This document shows positions 47,605 through 58,454 of a DNA stretch of 64,000 nt, in pieces; the stretch's first letter is position 1, and every line of letters begins with the position of its first letter. Position numbers and translations under genes: made by a program. Below the pieces are notes generated by a model. The model worked only from the letters and a program-made list of their open reading frames with translations. It ran no database searches and was not told where the DNA came from. The stretch is from Anaspis maculata (Eukaryota; Arthropoda; Insecta; Coleoptera; Scraptiidae): contig OX421964.1 of assembly GCA_949128115.1 (NCBI GenBank), positions 37,068,177 to 37,132,176 on the forward strand. Reading direction: 5' to 3'.

Positions 47605-48616
47605 GCCGTTTTGATCGAGGACGGATTCAAACTAAGCAGTCTTGAGGATGTCAATGGACGTCCTGATCTATGTGACTTAAACTCCTCGGCAAATGTATCA
47701 GCTTGGGAAATCTTTAGCAAAACATGCATTGATGCGTTCAGTTTATGGACGGTTAATAAACCGGAACAGCGCGGCGGGTGCATCTCTTCTTTGGAGAACA
47801 ATTTGATATGAATCTCAAACAGTAAGCAACTACACGTTTCAAGCGGGTCAAACTTGAAAAGTTTGAAATGTAAAAATCATCAGCATGTGCAACTGTAACA
47901 TGGCTGGTAATTTCGCGTTTGAGCTCCGGAAGTTTAGGAGTGTCAAACTTCGAGCTAGGCCAGTGCGACTCTGGCAACGCTAGCCACTCTGAACCATGAA
48001 GCCATAAAGTCAAGTTGATGAGATTGGAGGGCAAAGCTCCCCTCGAAATCAATTCCGCAGGGTTAAATTCGCCGGGCACATGCCTCCAGCAAGCACCAAA
48101 AGACAATTCCTGGATTTCTGATACTCTGTTGGCTACGAAAACCTGTAAACGGCTTGAGGGGGTTTTCAGCCAGCCAAGGACTAAAGTGGAATCAGTCCAA
48201 AACGTTGAGCCGTCAATGTCAGCGTCCAAAGCCAACACTGCCTGCTTGACTAAACGGGCAAGAGTTAACGCGCCACACAGTTCCAATCTAGGTATCGAAG
48301 TGCATTTCAACGAAGATACCTTTCCTTTGGCGCAAAACAAATGGCAAAATACTTCACCATCTTTATTTACCGAACGCAAATAAACAAATGCTCCATAGCC
48401 TTTTGTTGAAGCATCGGAAAAGGCATGCAACGTGATTGATACTGGATTTTCACAAAGCGCATTGCGAGAAATTCTGACTTCACTTAGCTTGGGCACAGTT
48501 GATCTAAATGTAAGCCATTCTTTGCTTATGGAATCCGGTAAAGGTGAATTCCATGATATTTTTTCTAGCCGCAATGATTGTAACAGGAATTTTGCATTCA
48601 TCACACTGGGCGATAC
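47605..48616 (-). pseudogene. BEL/Pao RNase H and linker
   Basis: The frame open from 48604 to 47753 contains RNase H with ITLHAFSDASTKGYGAFVYL (first Asp, about 48410), IPRLELCGAL (Glu) and WTDSTLVLGWL (Asp), followed by VFVANRVSEI and HVPGEFNPAELISRG. RNase H removes RNA from the RNA-DNA hybrid during reverse transcription. After KKRCTRRA a frameshift near 47780 continues in another frame with LTVHKLNASMHVLLKISQAD, the linker to integrase, and a second shift near 47620 leads into integrase. Confidence 0.9.
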
Positions 48617-49998
48617 TTAACCAAGTGGATCGAAGATCTGCGCAATTTCAGAGAGCATAGTTCTCTTCGTTACAGTTCTCGGGGCCAATTCCGAGATAAA
48701 AAATAGCAGCTGGTCCGAGTGACTGGACCACAAGAGACCTAGCGTTTTTGCGTTTGAGCCGAAATCGTTGAGATTTGGGTGCAGATCAGAGGGTTCAACG
48801 TCTTTCAGAACTCTCGGGTCAATAAAGAGCCACTTGCGAAGTGGAAACCCATAGCAGGCGAGTGTCTGACTCAAGAGTTTGCAGGTTTCTTGAACGTCAC
48901 TCAACATATTCAAACCGCTTAGACAATCGTCCACGTAAAAATCACGCCGAATCACCCTGAAAAGCTTTGGGCAGGATACGGTACATTCCATTCCTACCTC
49001 TGACAGACAACGAGTAGCCAAGAAACTAGCCGAAGCGGTACCATAGGTTACAGTTTGTAACTCGTAGGTGCCAGGGGTTTTTCAGGACTCGGCCTCCAAA
49101 GGATTCGTTGTAAGGGCCTTTGTTGTTCAGTGACCAGCACTTGCCGGTACATCATTTCTATATCGGTAGAAAAAACATAGATATGTTTCCGAAAACGGAC
49201 TAATATAGAAAAGAGATCCAGGACAGATTGGACAACAGGTCCAATCATTTGGATGTCGTTCAATGACTTTCCAGATGTTGTACGGGCACTGCCGTCAAAC
49301 ACCACCCTCAGTTTGGTCTCGAGGCTGTCCTCCTTGATAACTCCGTGGTGAGGCAAGTAAAATACAGGCTGAGATGCTTCTGGATCGGTCAAAGCACGCA
49401 TGTGTCCCAGACTTTCATGCTCGGCCACGAATTTCACGTACTGACCAAGTGACTTAGGGTTAGACATCATCCTTTTTTCTAGGTTGTAGAACCTTCGTTT
49501 CGCTAGATTCAAGGAATCACCTAGGGTGTCAGGATTTTCCTTGAGTGGAATGTTCACAACAAACCTGCCGGTGTGATCACGTTTTACCGTGCGATTGAAG
49601 TGAACTTCACATTGTACCTCCTCCTGGGAAAGCAACTTTGACGTGGGAACTTCCTCCAACTCCCAAAAATTGCGTAACGAATCGTCCAAGCTAGATTCTG
49701 TCGCGAAGTAACTCAGCAAGGTAGCTGAACTTGGAGGAGTAAATGGGATTGAGCCTGAGATAACCCAACCAAATTTGGTGTTCTGTACAACAGGCCTTCC
49801 CTTACCTAAGGAAATCTGGCCTGGTGAGAGAATTTCCCAGAAGTAATTGGCACCCAGGAGTAGATCAATGTCCGTCGGTATATTGAAAGTCGGGTCACCG
49901 AGTTTCAAATGATTGGGAATTTCCCAATCGTCGATATCTACAAAATCGCAGGGCAGTTTGCGGATAATTTGAGGAATCACAAGGCAGGATGCGTTCAC
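48617..49998 (-). pseudogene. BEL/Pao reverse transcriptase, frameshifted and stopped
   Basis: The upper frame (49998-49048) starts in the protease-RT linker (IPTDIDLLLGANYFWEIL, the BEL LLGADYF-type block) and holds RT motifs KLRVVFDGSARTTSGKSLND and FSTDIEMMYRQVLV (first catalytic Asp). A frameshift near 49075 moves the rest to the frame ending at 48617, with the active-site motif FYVDDCLSG (about 48930). A TAA at 48617-48619 replaces a sense codon after AQIFDPLG. The catalytic residues themselves are intact. Confidence 0.92.
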
Positions 49999-50012
49999 TT
50001 TGAACCCGGTTG

Positions 50013-51536
50013 CTAGTGATTCAATCGATAAATTACAGCGCGGGTTACGTATGTCGATGCGCTAGTGATCCCTTTAATTCGAACGTTTGTGGGGATATCA
50101 GACAATTTGAGTCGCTTTCTTAAATCAGCCGAGATAAAAGATGAAATACTACCGGAGTCAAGTAATGCCTTGACCTGGCACGATTGTCCATTTTCATCTC
50201 GAACCTTAACCGCAATGGTGGGCAATAGAACTCCTTTCTGCATAGAGCTGAAAGCAGCAATGTTCAATTGTCGTTGTTCGGGCTGTTCAGTCGACTCGAC
50301 TTGCCGATCAACTTTTGGTTGTTGACTCGAGTGTCGACCTTCAACATGTAACAATGAATGGTGGTTGGACTTGCAAGTCGAGCATGTATATTTTGACTTG
50401 CAATCTTGATTAAAATGGCCTTTCACAAGGCAATTCAGGCAAACGCGAAGCTGTTTTGCCTTGTATTGACGGTCTCTAGCGCTAAGCTTTTCAAACTGGT
50501 TGCAAGAGTACAGTGCGTGCGAACCACTACAGAGTGGGCAACCGCCCGCCGTTGCAACAAAGGTTCGTAGTGACGAGCGACCTGACCTCTGAGATTTTTG
50601 CTCAATTGTTTTCATAAGAGAAGCTTTCTTTTCCACAAATTTTGTCAGGTCATCAAGAGACAGAACCTGTTTTGAATCCAGCTGATTCTCAAATTCTCGG
50701 TTTGTCGTGAAATCTAGTTTGGACTGAAGCAAATGAATCAGAAGTGCCTCTCTTTGGTCCTTTTCAGCCACAAGAGAGTTTATTGAGCGCAGGTTGCGCT
50801 TGAAGGAATCAACCAAACCTCGAAGCTTAGTTGACGATTCTTTGGACACGTTGTTCAAATTGAACAGCTCTTTGATGTGGTGATAAATAAGAGCTGGAGA
50901 GTTTTTGAAACGGTCGTTTAACCCATCCCAAGCTATCTTGTAATTGGCGGAGGCAATAGCCAAATCCTTTATTGACTCGGAAGCCTTTCCGGCCAAGGAT
51001 GCACGTAAACAATGGAGTTTGTGAACTTCAAAAAGTTCTTCATTACTGTTGAATAAACTCGAGAATAGGTCCCTGAAATTCAACCCTTCTTCGGGTTTTC
51101 CTCCGAAAGTCGGAAGATTTATTGTGGGAAGTTTCACGAAGGCCTTTAAGCCATTGAGTGAGTGATTATGAGTGGACTCATGAACCGAGCCCACGTCTCT
51201 GGCAGATGCAAAATTAGAAGGAGGGTCAGTGAATACACTCCTAGGAGCCATTAACTTTTCTAAAAGGCTTTCAGCCAAAGAGGTTATTTCATAGTACTTC
51301 CTTTGAAAACTTGCTTCTTCTTCTAAGTCCTCAGAGTCCTCGTCAACTTCTAACTGAACCTGCTCGTATTGACTTATCAAAGGACAGGCGTCCTCGAGTT
51401 GCTTTCGCAATTGAATCACGTCTGTAGAAGACGCTGGAGTTCCTTGATCCCTAGCGGCCTTGAATTCAGTCAAGAGTCCTTCAAAAAGGGTTAGCTTTCG
51501 CTTGATTCCCCCTCTCTTTCTAACTGGATCCGTCAT
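50013..51536 (-). pseudogene. BEL/Pao gag-protease, frameshifted at its end
   Basis: The start MTDPVRKRGGIK is chosen at 51536 because the 98 open codons upstream lie in the leader and look hydrophobic and non-conserved. The N-terminal coiled or acidic part (EVDEDSEDLEEEASFQRK) precedes the capsid region with KLPTINLPTFGGKPEEGLNF, typical of BEL Gag, and FEVHKLHCLRASLAGKA. Two zinc-knuckle-like Cys/His clusters, CLNCLVKGHFNQDC and CSTCKSNHHSLLH, are at about 50440-50340. The protease active site LLDSGSISSFIS is at about 50150. The frame fails near 50030, and the normal continuation is one base out of phase. Confidence 0.92.
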
Positions 51537-52831
51537 TTTTTCGAAGTTTGATTTCCAAAAAACAATCAACAATTCAAGAGAAATCAAACCAATAACTCTA
51601 ATTCGCAACAGACAGTGGAATGTAATGATACAAAATTCACGTAGGTAACGCAAAGTAATTAAATTCGCACAAAAGCTAAAATATCCGAAACACCAAATTG
51701 AGCGCGATGTCAAAAACAAAAATAAACAAATGGAACGATAGCCAGTGGCTAGATTGAATAAACAATGCAAGTCGAAACAATATTCAATGGGGCCTTGCAC
51801 TGCCACTTTCACACACCGAGGGCGCCACAACCGTTGGGGGCAAATTCGACCATATTGACGGCGTTGACCTCGGCGTTGACGCTTCAGCGACCGACGTCCG
51901 TCATTTTATGTCTTGATTTGAAATTTGGATAACCTCTGTTTCTTGCTTGACGTCTCCAGTCACTGTCAGTTACTGGTCAAACTACTCAAACTCTCCTGTT
52001 TTTCCCGTCGTTACGGCAGCTTCATCGAAGTAGGCGCCCCCTACAGTAGTGGCGACCTCACGTTGAGTTTTTCAATTGCAAGGCCCCATTCTCAAAGGAA
52101 ATATATGAGGAAAGGAACCAAACCTGATTGTTTAGATGATGATGCCAGCCCGTCGGTGAATGGACGCATAGGTAATGGGCGTGGCTTTATTCACACTGCA
52201 CGAGCCCACGTGACCGTGACAGTTGGAGATGCCGGTAATGTAGAAATCTGCACCTGAAGCTGATGTCGATAATGCATGTCGCTGCAGAGTTGTCGTTCAC
52301 TAAAGCGCTACGGCATGGAGCGACTAGTCGAAGAAACAAAATGGCGGGTCGCTGGCTTCCTGTTGTCGTTGACTGAGAAGCGCTTGGCGTGATGTCAATC
52401 GTCGAAGGGAAAACGCAACGTAAAACAAAATGGTTGATGTTACTGCAGCAATTCGAGTTGTTATATGCGAAAAAGCGCTACGGCATGGGCGATGGAACTC
52501 GTCGAAGTCTAGCAGAACAGGAACAATGGCGGGATTTCACTTACGCCATCCAATAAGCTGCACACGTGGTTTCACTTGATTTTTTACCAATTTTCTCATG
52601 GTAAACACTGGATTTGCAGAATATGAATAGTTGATGCACAGTAGTTGAAAATGTCTGAAGCACAGTATTTCAGGACCACTCACAAAGTGAGATCGTAGCG
52701 ATTCGCGGCACTGCGACACCATCGGTCATGGTGAAACACTACGAGTACGAGTCAAAACGAAAAATACTCAAAACTCAAAAATACTTCGATAAACTAAACG
52801 CGAGCACTAAACCGGTCGCTGGTTTTATTTA
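51537..52831 (-). promoter_or_regulatory. BEL untranslated leader
   Basis: About 1.3 kb between primer-binding site and gag, unusually long for a BEL element with 200-bp LTRs. It contains an imperfect internal duplication around GCCGTAGCGCTTT (plus-strand copies at about 52300-52318 and 52470-52490), suggesting a tandem duplication of 150-170 bp. Scattered ATGs precede gag. An additional element inserted in the leader cannot be excluded. Confidence 0.6.
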
Positions 52832-52849
52832 TCCGGCTCGAAGGACCAT
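52832..52849 (-). other. BEL primer-binding site
   Basis: TGGTCCTTCGAGCCGGAT starts directly after the 5' LTR's terminal CGACA. It is 18 bases beginning TGG, complementary to a tRNA 3' end (ends CCA). The tRNA species is not assigned here. Confidence 0.85.
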
Positions 52850-53050
52850 GTCGAGGCCGTGGAAAGGGGATTAGTAAAGAAGTACGAAATGGTTGGTCCA
52901 CACACCTTTTACTTGTATGAAAAAGTTATATACACTGACTAGCACCCTCAAAATGGCTACCGGAAGTTCAGTGTGACTGTCACATTCGACCACGCCTCCG
53001 GCTGCGCACGCACGAGTGCCAGTTTCAAATTTGAAGGACAAATATAAACA
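52850..53050 (-). repeat. BEL 5' LTR
   Basis: 201 bp, starting TGTTTATATTTGTCC in the element's sense (53050) and ending CCTCGACA (52850). A TATA-like GTATATAACTTTT lies mid-LTR. Direct repeat of 45665-45866. Confidence 0.93.
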
Positions 53051-53055
53051 CCAAG

Positions 53056-54894
53056 CTTAAAAGAATTACAGCTAGCCATGAAGAATTTGAGTTTTGTTAG
53101 TGTCCCTGATGAGGACGACTCGGGACATTACCAATGACCATATTTGAAGACAAATACTAGACTTGGCCGTAGAGGATTACACTATGGGAATCACCACTTG
53201 ACTCCATCAGTTTCCGAACTGTCTAATGAGGTTCCACACAATTCCATTGGAAAAATTATAAGTATTATGAAAATTTTCATGGGGTATCATTCAACTTCCA
53301 AACCCTGTACCATGCGATTATTGAAATTTCCACTCGATGATTCCATTGATTTTCAAACATGTCCCATGCGACTCCACCGTCTCTAAACCAAGAGAAACAA
53401 TTTTTTGCGGTACTGCATTGTTTCTAATTGTCATTTCCAACAGGATACGCTTGTTCGAACTTGAAAGTGAAAAAACTATAAGTAGGCAGTTCAATTCAAA
53501 GAACATTGGAACAAATAAATGCCTACTTATGATATTTTATTGAGAACGTTAGTTAGTAGAGTTCATTAAAACAAAACCTTTGTGCTAACACAGTTTTTGT
53601 TACGAAACCAAAAGAATAGTACCTACTCACTTAGTGGTGGCTTTGTTTTTTTCGGTGGCAATCGTTTATGGCGCAATTAATCCCCATTGAGGGTCGAATG
53701 GTCTCACTCGATGCAGAATGAACAATGGGCCGAGTCGAAAGCCACAATATTCATTCAATTAATTTTTCAATTACTCTTGTCCAATGGGGGGCAAATTCAT
53801 TACTCTGTATACTGATGACGAGAGGAAGAGGAGGAAGGCCTTCAAGGCAGAGAGCTCGCAAAATAAAAGGGTTGTGCTCTGGCTACGGCTAGCTTGCTGG
53901 ATGCCGTAGTTTTCAACTACAGCGCTGGGGCTTTCAGAACCCATTCTTTGGCATCAGAAAACGTCATTGTTTTTCAAATGGGAACAAACACAATTGTATA
54001 TAGTGTTTTTGAAATTGAATCGGGAGTCCCGGAGGAGGGCCCCCATTGTGCGCTCAATGAATTTTCTTACTTAATTTCTTAGTCTGCAATTACGCTTTGT
54101 GTCGCCATACGCGACAATAATGCCATTAAATTCGCGAGCACAAAACGCGCGCGGCGCGCCCGAGATCTTTCTCCTCTTTCTCATCTGGCTCTTATATAAG
54201 TATTTTGCCTTTCTGATGATATTCCGGAGGAGCGAACGGCGAGAGAAAAGCTCCGCCGAGTGAAACTTTCGCGGGCGAGCTCCAAGAATTATTGTCCTGT
54301 GACTGATGATTGTGTTTGGGATGGAAATCGATACTTATGGGATGGGCAACGCAGAAATGGTTTCTCGATATAACACTTTTTTGCACTAAGCGTTTTCCAA
54401 AGAAAGCGCAACAATGTTCGGTCATTACTGTACCACAGAAACTGAACTTAGGTTTTTCGCACAGTCTGTGAATTATAGACGCTGCCTAACGACCCGAAGT
54501 AGGGGCTGAATAAGTCATTTTTGCCCATGGGGAAAAAATCTGGATTTACCAGTGAGGTGCAAAATAAAAAAAATAACCATGACGAGACGCCTCATCACAC
54601 TGAGTATCACGTGAGAGATTACGTTGGTGTATGCTCAACAAGATTATAGAGGTTTTCAATTCTGTCGCTTTCTGTAGGGTTCATGTGGAATATCAAATTA
54701 ACTTGATTCCAAATACATTCCGCAGGATAAATAATCAAATCGTGAACATACGTTTCCACTTCCACAGCTAGCTCCAAATCACAATTTAAAAAGCTCGGTA
54801 GAAAAGAAGAACATTTGGAAAGAAAAGAGAAGACTGTAAATAACGTAGTGAACCGACTGGAGGTAATATTATGAAGAAAAGAGTTAAGAGACAG
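53056..54894. other. No gene recognised
   Basis: No domain-bearing frame. A GC-rich patch at 54150-54280 is unassigned. Confidence 0.4.
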
Positions 54895-55050
54895 TTAACA
54901 TCGTGAGAACGGGTGAGAATGGAAGCAGACTTCAAACAGAAGAAGGATTAAGACAGAGATGTCCTTCAAGTCCGACGTTTTTCTTCTCCAACACGGCAGA
55001 GTTGAACGACGTTTTGCAGAAAGGACAGGATGGAGTCGGGAATCACCACT
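54895..55050 (+). pseudogene. Non-LTR retrotransposon RT fragment
   Basis: The plus strand reads RLQTEEGLRQRCPSSPTFFF, matching the LINE RT motif usually seen as EGLRQGCPLSPTLFN, then a TAELNDVLQKGQ-like segment. The Gly of RQGCPLSP is replaced by Arg. It is only about 50 codons and is followed by sequence of a different LINE region (endonuclease), so it is a short relic of a separate element. Confidence 0.65.
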
Positions 55051-55099
55051 CGGCGTGCTCCGCGGGAGCGGACGCCGGCCACAATGCTGTTATCTTCAA

Positions 55100-56640
55100 A
55101 GAAATTCAACATACGAAGTATAATGACAAGTTCGACGAACTGGAGATGTTCACTCGTGAGGTTTCGCCTGAGGTCCTGTGCCTCACTGAAACGTGGATCC
55201 CGAGCGGAACGGCGGAGGTTGCCTTTATTTCTTGATAGAGGCTTCAGTCCATCTTTTGTAGGGCGGCTCATATTAACGACGGCTGCTCAGCTATTTTCAC
55301 TAGATCAGATGTAACCGCAAAGTCTGTAGCAGGCATTGAGGAGTATTCAGTGGAGATGGACTTCAAATGCAGCTCTGCAATGATCACCGTTCGTGATAAC
55401 AGATATCTCATAGCACACCTTATCAAAATACATATAACCGAGTCTCCCTAGACAAAGACAAAAAAACCCGCGTGAGCAATAGAAGATCAGAAAACTAACC
55501 GACAAAACGCTGATGATCTGAGTGAGCGATTGTCCGATGAGATATGGGACGAAAATCGACTTTCGGGTGATGTGGATGACGCTTTCGACTCTTTATGGAA
55601 GTCTTGCTGTCATGCTTCAACGTGACCTGCCCGGAGAAACTCGCCCGCTTCCCAAGCAACGTAAAGCACGTCAGCTGGATGAGTGAATCCATTAGACGGT
55701 AAGGAAGAGAACTCAATGAACTATACAATATGTATAGAGCTTTTCCTTCAGTTGGAACCAAGAAACCGTATCACGATAAGAGAAAATGTTACAGAGCCGC
55801 AATAACCTTGACCAAAAGAGCTTACCATATTATTACGAAGCTCGCGACCATCCCGACTTTTTCTAGAGAAATCTAGATTTCCGCGTTGCATTCGGGAAGC
55901 ATCGAGAGACTTCAGCGGTAGGTCACGACACGTCGAGACTTCTGGCGGAGGTGCCGTAGAAGGTACGCGTATATTCTCGACGCAGATACCAGAAAAATCC
56001 TCGTGTGCTGGAAACACAATCAGGAAGCATCCAGAACCTTTGATGCCACTATAAGAGAGGAACTCGACCTGGCATCGAGAGAGTTGGAATCGAGCGATCG
56101 TGGCGTTAACCAGCGACATTGTGAATTTCTAAGCGATTAATAATTCTTTGCGTTATTTAGTTGTATCGGTAGTAGCTAATAAAGTGCAGTTTGTTTACAA
56201 GTAAATCAGCGCGTTCAATTTCAAGATAGGCGAACCCGAATAACGTAACAATATGAAGCGTATCGAAGAGGCAAATAACAAAACCAAAGCAACCTGGGCC
56301 ATAGTTAACGGTGAGCTGGGTAGAGCCAAAAAACGCCTTGACGCATACCACTGGTGATCGACGATGAGGGAATCCCAGCAGACCAGGCAGCTGACGCTTT
56401 TGGACAATATTTCGCTACGAAGGCACGAGACCGACTCACAAGCCACTTCTGGAAGCATCTGAGCGACACATGTACCTCAAATCGGATGCAGGAAAACACA
56501 ATATTTTGTTCTCCCGGCGTTGAGGAGGATGGATGAAGTAAGGACCATAACGATGAAGTTGACTAACATAACGACTTGTGGCACTGATGGAGTCTCGGCT
56601 AGAGTGCCAAAACGTGTACATCATATGACACATTTTTATT
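55100..56640 (+). pseudogene. CR1/jockey-like LINE ORF2 relic (endonuclease to RT start), cut by a solo LTR
   Basis: The endonuclease N-terminus KFDELEMFTREVSPEVLCLT with ETW (the catalytic Glu) is at about 55129-55200. Later blocks include EYSVEMDFKCSSAMITVRD (55340-55400). After several shifts, the linker KKPYHDKRKCYRAAITLTKR continues up to 55830. A gypsy solo LTR occupies 55831-56250. The frame resumes with NNKTKATWAIVNGELGR, ADQAADAFGQYFATKARDRL and an RT-entry segment TTCGTDGVSARV near 56575. The palm motifs are missing and the 3' end is lost after about 56640. At least six stops or shifts. Confidence 0.8.
55831..56250 (+). repeat. Ty3/gypsy-type solo LTR inside the LINE relic
   Basis: Begins TATTACGAAGCTCGCGACC (TGTTACG-type with one change) and ends CCCGAATAACGTAACA, with an AATAAAG word at 56178. 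The 4-bp duplication ATAT lies at 55827-55830 and 56251-56254. Removal with one ATAT rejoins the LINE frame exactly (TKRAYH to MKRIEEANNK). It is about 420 bp, a family related to but distinct from the 35784 LTR, sharing mainly the ends. Confidence 0.88.
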
Positions 56641-58454
56641 TGAGTTCGCCGCCGCCATCTTGCTTTTTGATGATTTGGCTATATTGACAATTGATTTGAG
56701 TAGAGGATTTAGTCAGCGAGCTTTTGACACCAAGTTTGTGAGAATCGGTCAAGAAGCTAAAAAGTTTTATTCTAACTTTTATTTAACTCGTTTTTTTTTT
56801 TCACCCGGTATAACGTAAGTACTAAATATCTGACAGCACCATCCGATCCAGAATTGTTTGTTGGGTAGATCAGTATTTTTATTTGAAGAACATCGCGAAA
56901 ACTCAACGAAATATCAGCGAACTGAAGAATTGACCAGCCGCCAACTTTGATGCGATATTGCTGGAAAATGTACCAGAAATCGCGAAAGCACCCGAGTGAT
57001 TATTTGTCCTGAGATGACCCTCTAACGATTCCAGAAAAAAATACGTTTTTCCTACAGAAGAACTGCTAGGGACAGGACTAATACGAGTAGGACTGGTAGG
57101 AGAGCGAAAATTCAAACATGACTATAGAACGAGACTAATGGTGTTCGACTCAATCATAACGAGCGATTGAGTGTAAATCTGGGAATGGGAAGAAAGACAT
57201 AGTGTATAGAGACTTCAGTCGAAATATTTGCGGTGGATGGATTTTGGGACCACAAAGAAAAACATCAAGCTACATAGTAAAGAAACAAGAAACACAACAA
57301 ACCAAGAGAAACAAAGGGAGTTGATGACAGTAGAGACAGGGAACAAGAGGGTCGAATTTGAAGAGAGGATAATGCAAACAAGTGAGTGCGAGATACTCAA
57401 GGAGACAACCAGAACCAGAGAAATGGGAAGAAAGGATGTTAGGGAAACAACATGATAACAGGAAAGAGGGGCAGAAAATCATGGGTCAGGCTGGCCAGTG
57501 GCCAATGTGGGAAGAGAAGGATAGTCCAGAAATGATTCAAGGTCGATACACTCTCGTGCACTGAGCATCCGGACCATTTAATCTCTCTTGTATTTCGAAG
57601 GCGCATCAAAAGTGGACTGTGGGCTGACGATAAAATGTGTCTAGCTTATCGGGACCGGATTCAAATGATGAAGCTCAAAATTAAGCCTTGAGTGAGGACT
57701 GAGGATTCTCACAATGGAATTATTTGAGGAAAGCTTTGAGGTGTTCCTGGGAAATTAAAAAGAAATATAGGGTTCCTATTCAATTTTCAAATAAAAAAAA
57801 TCCAAATTTCTAGCATTGTTCGTACATTTCTTTTTAAGAAAGTGTCGTGTCAAATATGAATTTTCCATAAAAAAGTGCCAAAAATGTATTCTACTCGTCC
57901 ACTTTTTCAGTGGCATCAGAAACCCCGTGAGCCTGTTTTACTTGTTTGAGGTTTGAGGAACCGAATAAATTCAAGTTCTGCGTTTTCATTCCACTTCGAC
58001 GATCGTTGTATAATTTAGTGAAAAAGTCAACTCTGACTGGAGTTAAGTCAGAGCTTAATTAAGCAATTTATGGTGTAGGTATACCTATGTCTTCAGCAAT
58101 ATCAAATAAGGCATAGCCCATACCTCATTGTTCATTTTTTTTGAAACCATATTACTAAATCACGGCAAATGGAAAAAATGATTTAGTTGGATAATCTTCT
58201 GAATTTATGGTTGGCATAAATGAAAATAATTAAGTGATAACGTTTAAGCAAAGTACTTGAAATATGACACCTGAGCTTCAGGATAGGTGCTAAAAGGATA
58301 TAACTGAAGATGGATGAGGAATATGGCTTTGCATAAAACCACGAAATTATTTCTTTGGACTTTTGGTGTGATATTATTTTTGATCATTGTTTGTATACGT
58401 ACGTGAGTTTAAGTTCTCCCACTTGCAGTAATTGATAGAATAATGTCCTATTCT
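56641..58454. other. Unassigned region
   Basis: Contains a purine-rich plus-strand stretch (57235-57560) with a Lys/Glu/Arg-rich 75-codon frame at 57228-57455 that vaguely resembles charged LINE C-termini. I cannot support a call. Confidence 0.35.

Larger units (their letters stand above)
45665..53050 (-). mobile_element. Complete BEL/Pao LTR retrotransposon (minus strand), inactivated
   Basis: All structural parts are present. There is a 5' LTR (52850-53050), a primer-binding site directly after it, a 1.3-kb leader, gag, protease, reverse transcriptase, RNase H, integrase, a purine-rich stretch GGCGGGCGGAA before the 3' LTR, and a 3' LTR (45665-45866). The 5-bp target duplication CCAAG lies at 45660-45664 and 53051-53055. 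The LTRs differ at about 11 of 201 positions, so the insertion is not recent. Inactivating lesions are frameshifts near 50030, 49075, 47780 and 47620, a stop at 48617, a missing integrase Glu and a piggyBac-type MITE in the integrase. Confidence 0.95.

Noticed and set aside
51925..52257. 110-codon plus-strand ORF
   Set aside because: Antisense within the BEL leader, with no domain.
55748..56119. 123-codon minus-strand ORF
   Set aside because: Antisense to the solo LTR and LINE relic. No independent support.
57228..57455. Charged ORF as a LINE C-terminus
   Set aside because: Resemblance is limited to Lys/Glu/Arg richness of purine-rich DNA. No Cys/His or RT motif.
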